A stretch of 16,284 bases of DNA from Candidatus Thorarchaeota archaeon MP11T_1 (GTDB lineage: Archaea > Asgardarchaeota > Thorarchaeia > Thorarchaeales > Thorarchaeaceae), in assembly GCA_002825515.1 (NCBI GenBank), contig PJET01000137.1, positions 1-16,284 of the forward strand, read 5' to 3'. The translations under genes were made by a program, and so were the position numbers. Each line of letters starts with the position of its first letter. Positions within the stretch are counted from its first letter, which is position 1. This document shows positions 14,206 through 16,284 of this stretch, one piece after another. The notes beneath the pieces are model-generated. The model worked only from the letters and a program-made list of their open reading frames with translations, was not told the DNA's origin and did not search any database.

Positions 14206-14763
14206 TTATTCCATAATATTTTGGCGCCATCCAGAGAGTAGATCAATTAATTCTTCACAGAGCCATCTCTCTTCATAAGCCATCTGATTTCTCTTCTCCT
14301 GATATGCGCCTGATTTGGCGACTCGAAGAATCTTTGATAATCGAGTTTCAACCAGAAAGGGAATCATTCGCTGTAGTTTTTCGATTTCGTCGTATTTTCT
14401 TGGGTCTATCGATGTTCTATCACTCTGTAGTCGAAGCACTTTCCTGTTGAGTGCAGTATAGAGAAATGGTTGAAATGTCTGTAGCTTATGAGGTTGCTTT
14501 TCTTCTTCGCGATAAAGATTCTGAAGTCTTCTAAGTGAGTCGTATGCATCTTCAGGCGCAATGTCTACTATATCGTGTTTTAGGAACCGTTCTATTACCC
14601 AATTCGGAAAACTAGCCCGATCACCTTTCTTGAAAGGACCCAGTTTTTTATCACCTACAATTATCTCGGGTATTGGTTTCTGGAATATACATTCCCGAGT
14701 TTCATTGAGAAACATCATCTCAAAGCGGTCCATCTCATCTTTTGCTTCACTACAAAGCTTCAT
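14206..14763 (-). CDS. GINS complex subunit, probably Gins23 type
   Basis: A 185-residue GINS protein, part of the complex that joins MCM and the Cdc45/RecJ-like partner in the archaeal replicative helicase. The small beta domain comes first (residues ~24-68, with IPEIIVGDKKLGPFKKGD and SFPNWVIERFL). It is followed by the long alpha-helical domain (LRRLQNLYREEE, YTALNRKVLRL, and the helix through RMIPFLVETRLSKILRVAK). The beta-then-alpha order is that of Gins23 (Psf2/Psf3 type), whereas Gins51 has the reverse. The position just before mcm also matches Gins23 in Sulfolobus and Pyrococcus. I start at ATG 14763; a GTG at 14775 is in frame four codons earlier and overlaps the Shine-Dalgarno-like AAGGTG. 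The ATG is preferred but not certain. Confidence 0.8.
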   Translation of the reverse strand: MKLCSEAKDEMDRFEMMFLNETRECIFQKPIPEIIVGDKKLGPFKKGDRASFPNWVIERFLKHDIVDIAPEDAYDSLRRLQNLYREEEKQPHKLQTFQPFLYTALNRKVLRLQSDRTSIDPRKYDEIEKLQRMIPFLVETRLSKILRVAKSGAYQEKRNQMAYEERWLCEELIDLLSGWRQNIME

Positions 14764-14877
14764 GAAATTCCACACACCTTTTTGGGTTAGTTGAGATAAA
14801 GCCCTTGCTCTGTGATAACGAGCCAGAGTGATTAATCCTGTGTTTTGTTTGTCTAGTGTGATTGAATTGCCAGAGAA

Positions 14878-14886
14878 TCTTTTAAG
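14878..14886 (+). promoter_or_regulatory. Possible TATA box for the clamp-loader operon
   Basis: TCTTTTAAG is TATA-like and would start transcription near 14908, about 55 bases before the rfcS ATG. The 200-bp gap between the GINS and rfcS starts is a divergent promoter region; I see no RNA gene in it. Confidence 0.35.
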
Positions 14887-14963
14887 GGGTCAAGAGAGAT
14901 TCGTAACAGGCTCCGGCATAAACGGAAAATCATCATGTCTTCAAAATTGGATGGGAACTACAA

Positions 14964-15923
14964 ATGGATTTAGATTTGTGGACTGAGAAATATCGACCTC
15001 CAACCTTAAGTGATATTATTGGTCAAGAGTCATTGATTGAGAGCTTGAAGAAGTTTGTAGAAACCAAGGCTGTGCCGCATTGCTTGTTTGCAGGACCACC
15101 AGGGACTAGTAAAACCACTGCAGCAATGGCTATGGCTAGAGATCTCTTTGGTGACTCTTTTGAGCGCAATTTCATGGAGCTCAATGCTAGCGATGAAAGA
15201 GGGATTGATGTAGTAAGGAATCAAATTAAGAACTTTGCAAGGACTATGCCATCAGGTGATGCACCATTCAAGATACTTGTTCTAGATGAAGCAGATCATC
15301 TTACAGCAGATGCTCAGCATGCCTTGAGACGTACCATGGAATCCTATGCTATATCCTGTAGAATGGTTTTGATTTGTAATTATTCTAGTAGAATTATTCC
15401 ACCTATTCAATCAAGATGCGCGATATTCCGTTTTTCTCGGCTTAGTAATGATGATATCGCTGGGAGGCTCAAATACATAGCCAAAAAGGAGGGAGTTGGA
15501 CTTCTTGCTGCTGGGATTGAAGCGATTCTATATCTTGCTGAAGGTGATATGAGGGCCGCAATCAATCTCCTTCAAGCCGCATCATCCACGGGTCAAAAGG
15601 TGACTGATGAGATTGTGTATTCGATTTCAGGTAGAGCAAACCCAGAAATAGTGAGAGAAATGCTTGATGATGCTAAAGAAGGAAGATACATTTCATCGCT
15701 TGACAGTTTAAGGAGTCTAATCTATCAACAGGGTATTTCCCCCGTGGATTTAGTGAAACAAATACATCGCGAAATCGAAAGCCTTGGTCTTAATAATCAA
15801 AAACGGATGGATATACTAAATCAGACTGCAGAAATAGAGTTCCGTGTGGGTGAAGGGGCTAGTGGTGAGATTCAACTTTCATCACTTTTGGCACGTTTAG
15901 GATTTGGTAGTGATTCTGAATGA
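14964..15923 (+). CDS. rfcS: Replication factor C small subunit (clamp loader)
   Basis: A 319-residue AAA+ clamp-loader subunit, which with RfcL opens PCNA and loads it at primer ends. The RFC boxes are clear: WTEKYRPPTLSDIIGQ at the start, Walker A GPPGTSKTT (44-52), NASDERGIDVVR, Walker B LVLDEADHLT (106-114), sensor 1 ICNYSSRIIPPIQSRC with the SRC arginine-finger motif at 150-152, and EGDMRAAINLLQ in the sensor 2 region. The oddity is Ser49 in Walker A, where the family has Gly directly before the catalytic Lys. Length and all other motifs are normal, so the gene is intact. Its stop overlaps the rfcL ATG in ATGA, so the two are translationally coupled. Confidence 0.95.
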   Translation: MDLDLWTEKYRPPTLSDIIGQESLIESLKKFVETKAVPHCLFAGPPGTSKTTAAMAMARDLFGDSFERNFMELNASDERGIDVVRNQIKNFARTMPSGDAPFKILVLDEADHLTADAQHALRRTMESYAISCRMVLICNYSSRIIPPIQSRCAIFRFSRLSNDDIAGRLKYIAKKEGVGLLAAGIEAILYLAEGDMRAAINLLQAASSTGQKVTDEIVYSISGRANPEIVREMLDDAKEGRYISSLDSLRSLIYQQGISPVDLVKQIHREIESLGLNNQKRMDILNQTAEIEFRVGEGASGEIQLSSLLARLGFGSDSE

Positions 15924-16284
15924 GCAATGAAAATCTACCTTGGTCAGAGAAACATCGACCAAGGAAACTAGATGGACTTGTTGGAAACCGTGAAACCATC
16001 GGAGCACTGAAAAGCTGGGTTGAGTCGTGGACGTCAGGGATACCAAACAATCGAGCCGTACTTTTAGTTGGTCCACCAGGAACAGGAAAAACAGCAACAG
16101 TAGGAGCTCTTGCGAATGATTTGAACATGGAGCTTGTTGAATTCAATTCGAGTGATAAAAGAAACAAAGATAGTATAGAAACTCTGGTCTGGCGAGCAGC
16201 CTCTCAGCAAACCCTTGATGGTCGTCCCAGACTTATCTTATTGGACGAGGTGGATGGCTTATCAGGAACGAGTGATAGAGGCGG
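15920..16284 (+). CDS. rfcL: Replication factor C large subunit, 5' part (runs off the edge)
   Basis: The first 121 residues of the clamp-loader large subunit. It begins MSNENLPWSEKHRPRKLDGL, the usual RFC box, followed by VGNRETIGALKSWV, a complete Walker A GPPGTGKT (51-58), EFNSSDKRNKDSIE and Walker B LILLDEVDGL (105-114). Longer introductory spacing and the SDKRN segment identify it as the large rather than the small subunit. The ATG overlaps the rfcS stop (ATGA at 15920-15923). The frame is open at the window end and the gene is truncated only by the window. Confidence 0.95.
   Translation, partial: MSNENLPWSEKHRPRKLDGLVGNRETIGALKSWVESWTSGIPNNRAVLLVGPPGTGKTATVGALANDLNMELVEFNSSDKRNKDSIETLVWRAASQQTLDGRPRLILLDEVDGLSGTSDRG

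Noticed and set aside
14935..14973. Twelve-codon upstream reading frame overlapping the rfcS start
   Set aside because: It lacks a Shine-Dalgarno, and short ATG frames arise often by chance; there is no evidence of translation.
1..16284. Mobile elements, CRISPR arrays, defence islands or rRNA
   Set aside because: I found no transposase, integrase, Cas gene, direct-repeat array or rRNA-like stretch on either strand.

Overview
The window is archaeal chromosome, most likely from an Asgard archaeon and possibly Thorarchaeia-like; the lineage is an inference. Archaeal signs are an MCM/GINS/RFC replisome, Hel308, a COG1709 helix-turn-helix regulator, archaeal Trm-G10, UPF0200/UPF0201 proteins, a GPN-loop GTPase, TATA-box promoters, and a tRNA with bulge-helix-bulge introns. 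The MglA/Ras-like GTPase encoded with a tandem Roadblock protein is what points to Asgard. Genes are tightly packed on both strands, with frequent 4-bp start/stop overlaps, Shine-Dalgarno sequences of the GAGG/GGTG type, and several GTG or TTG starts. I see no insertion sequence, CRISPR array, prophage or rRNA.

Layout. (1) 113-2573, minus strand: a three-gene signalling operon of tandem Roadblock protein, unrecognised 306-aa protein and MglA-like GTPase, behind a clear TATA box. (2) 2712-4774, minus: a COG1709 HTH regulator followed by an HD phosphohydrolase. (3) 4902-6699, plus: a GPN-loop GTPase followed by tRNA (guanine-10) methyltransferase. (4) 6696-7662, minus: a UPF0200 P-loop kinase-like protein followed by UPF0201. 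(5) 7787-8499: the RNA 2',3'-cyclic phosphodiesterase ThpR on plus, convergent with a tRNA-Pro(GGG) gene on minus. That tRNA gene carries two introns, one at the canonical 37/38 site and one inside the T-loop. (6) 8702-9751, plus: a class II-like histone deacetylase family enzyme, with a near-perfect dyad upstream. (7) 9756-14763, minus: GINS, MCM and Hel308. (8) 14964-16284, plus: the clamp loader RfcS and the start of RfcL, the latter running off the right edge.

How the genes fit together. The right third is a replisome block: MCM helicase with its GINS partner, the PCNA clamp loader, and the fork-restart helicase Hel308. The middle is a tRNA/RNA-processing neighbourhood, in which Trm-G10 modifies G10, ThpR acts on RNA ends, and the tRNA-Pro must be spliced twice. 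The left end is a small G-protein switch whose third component I do not recognise and which is the best candidate for undescribed biology. The second highlight is the T-loop intron: it would be missed by tRNA searches that allow only the anticodon-loop intron. The RfcS Walker A motif also carries an unusual Ser in place of the Gly next to the catalytic Lys.
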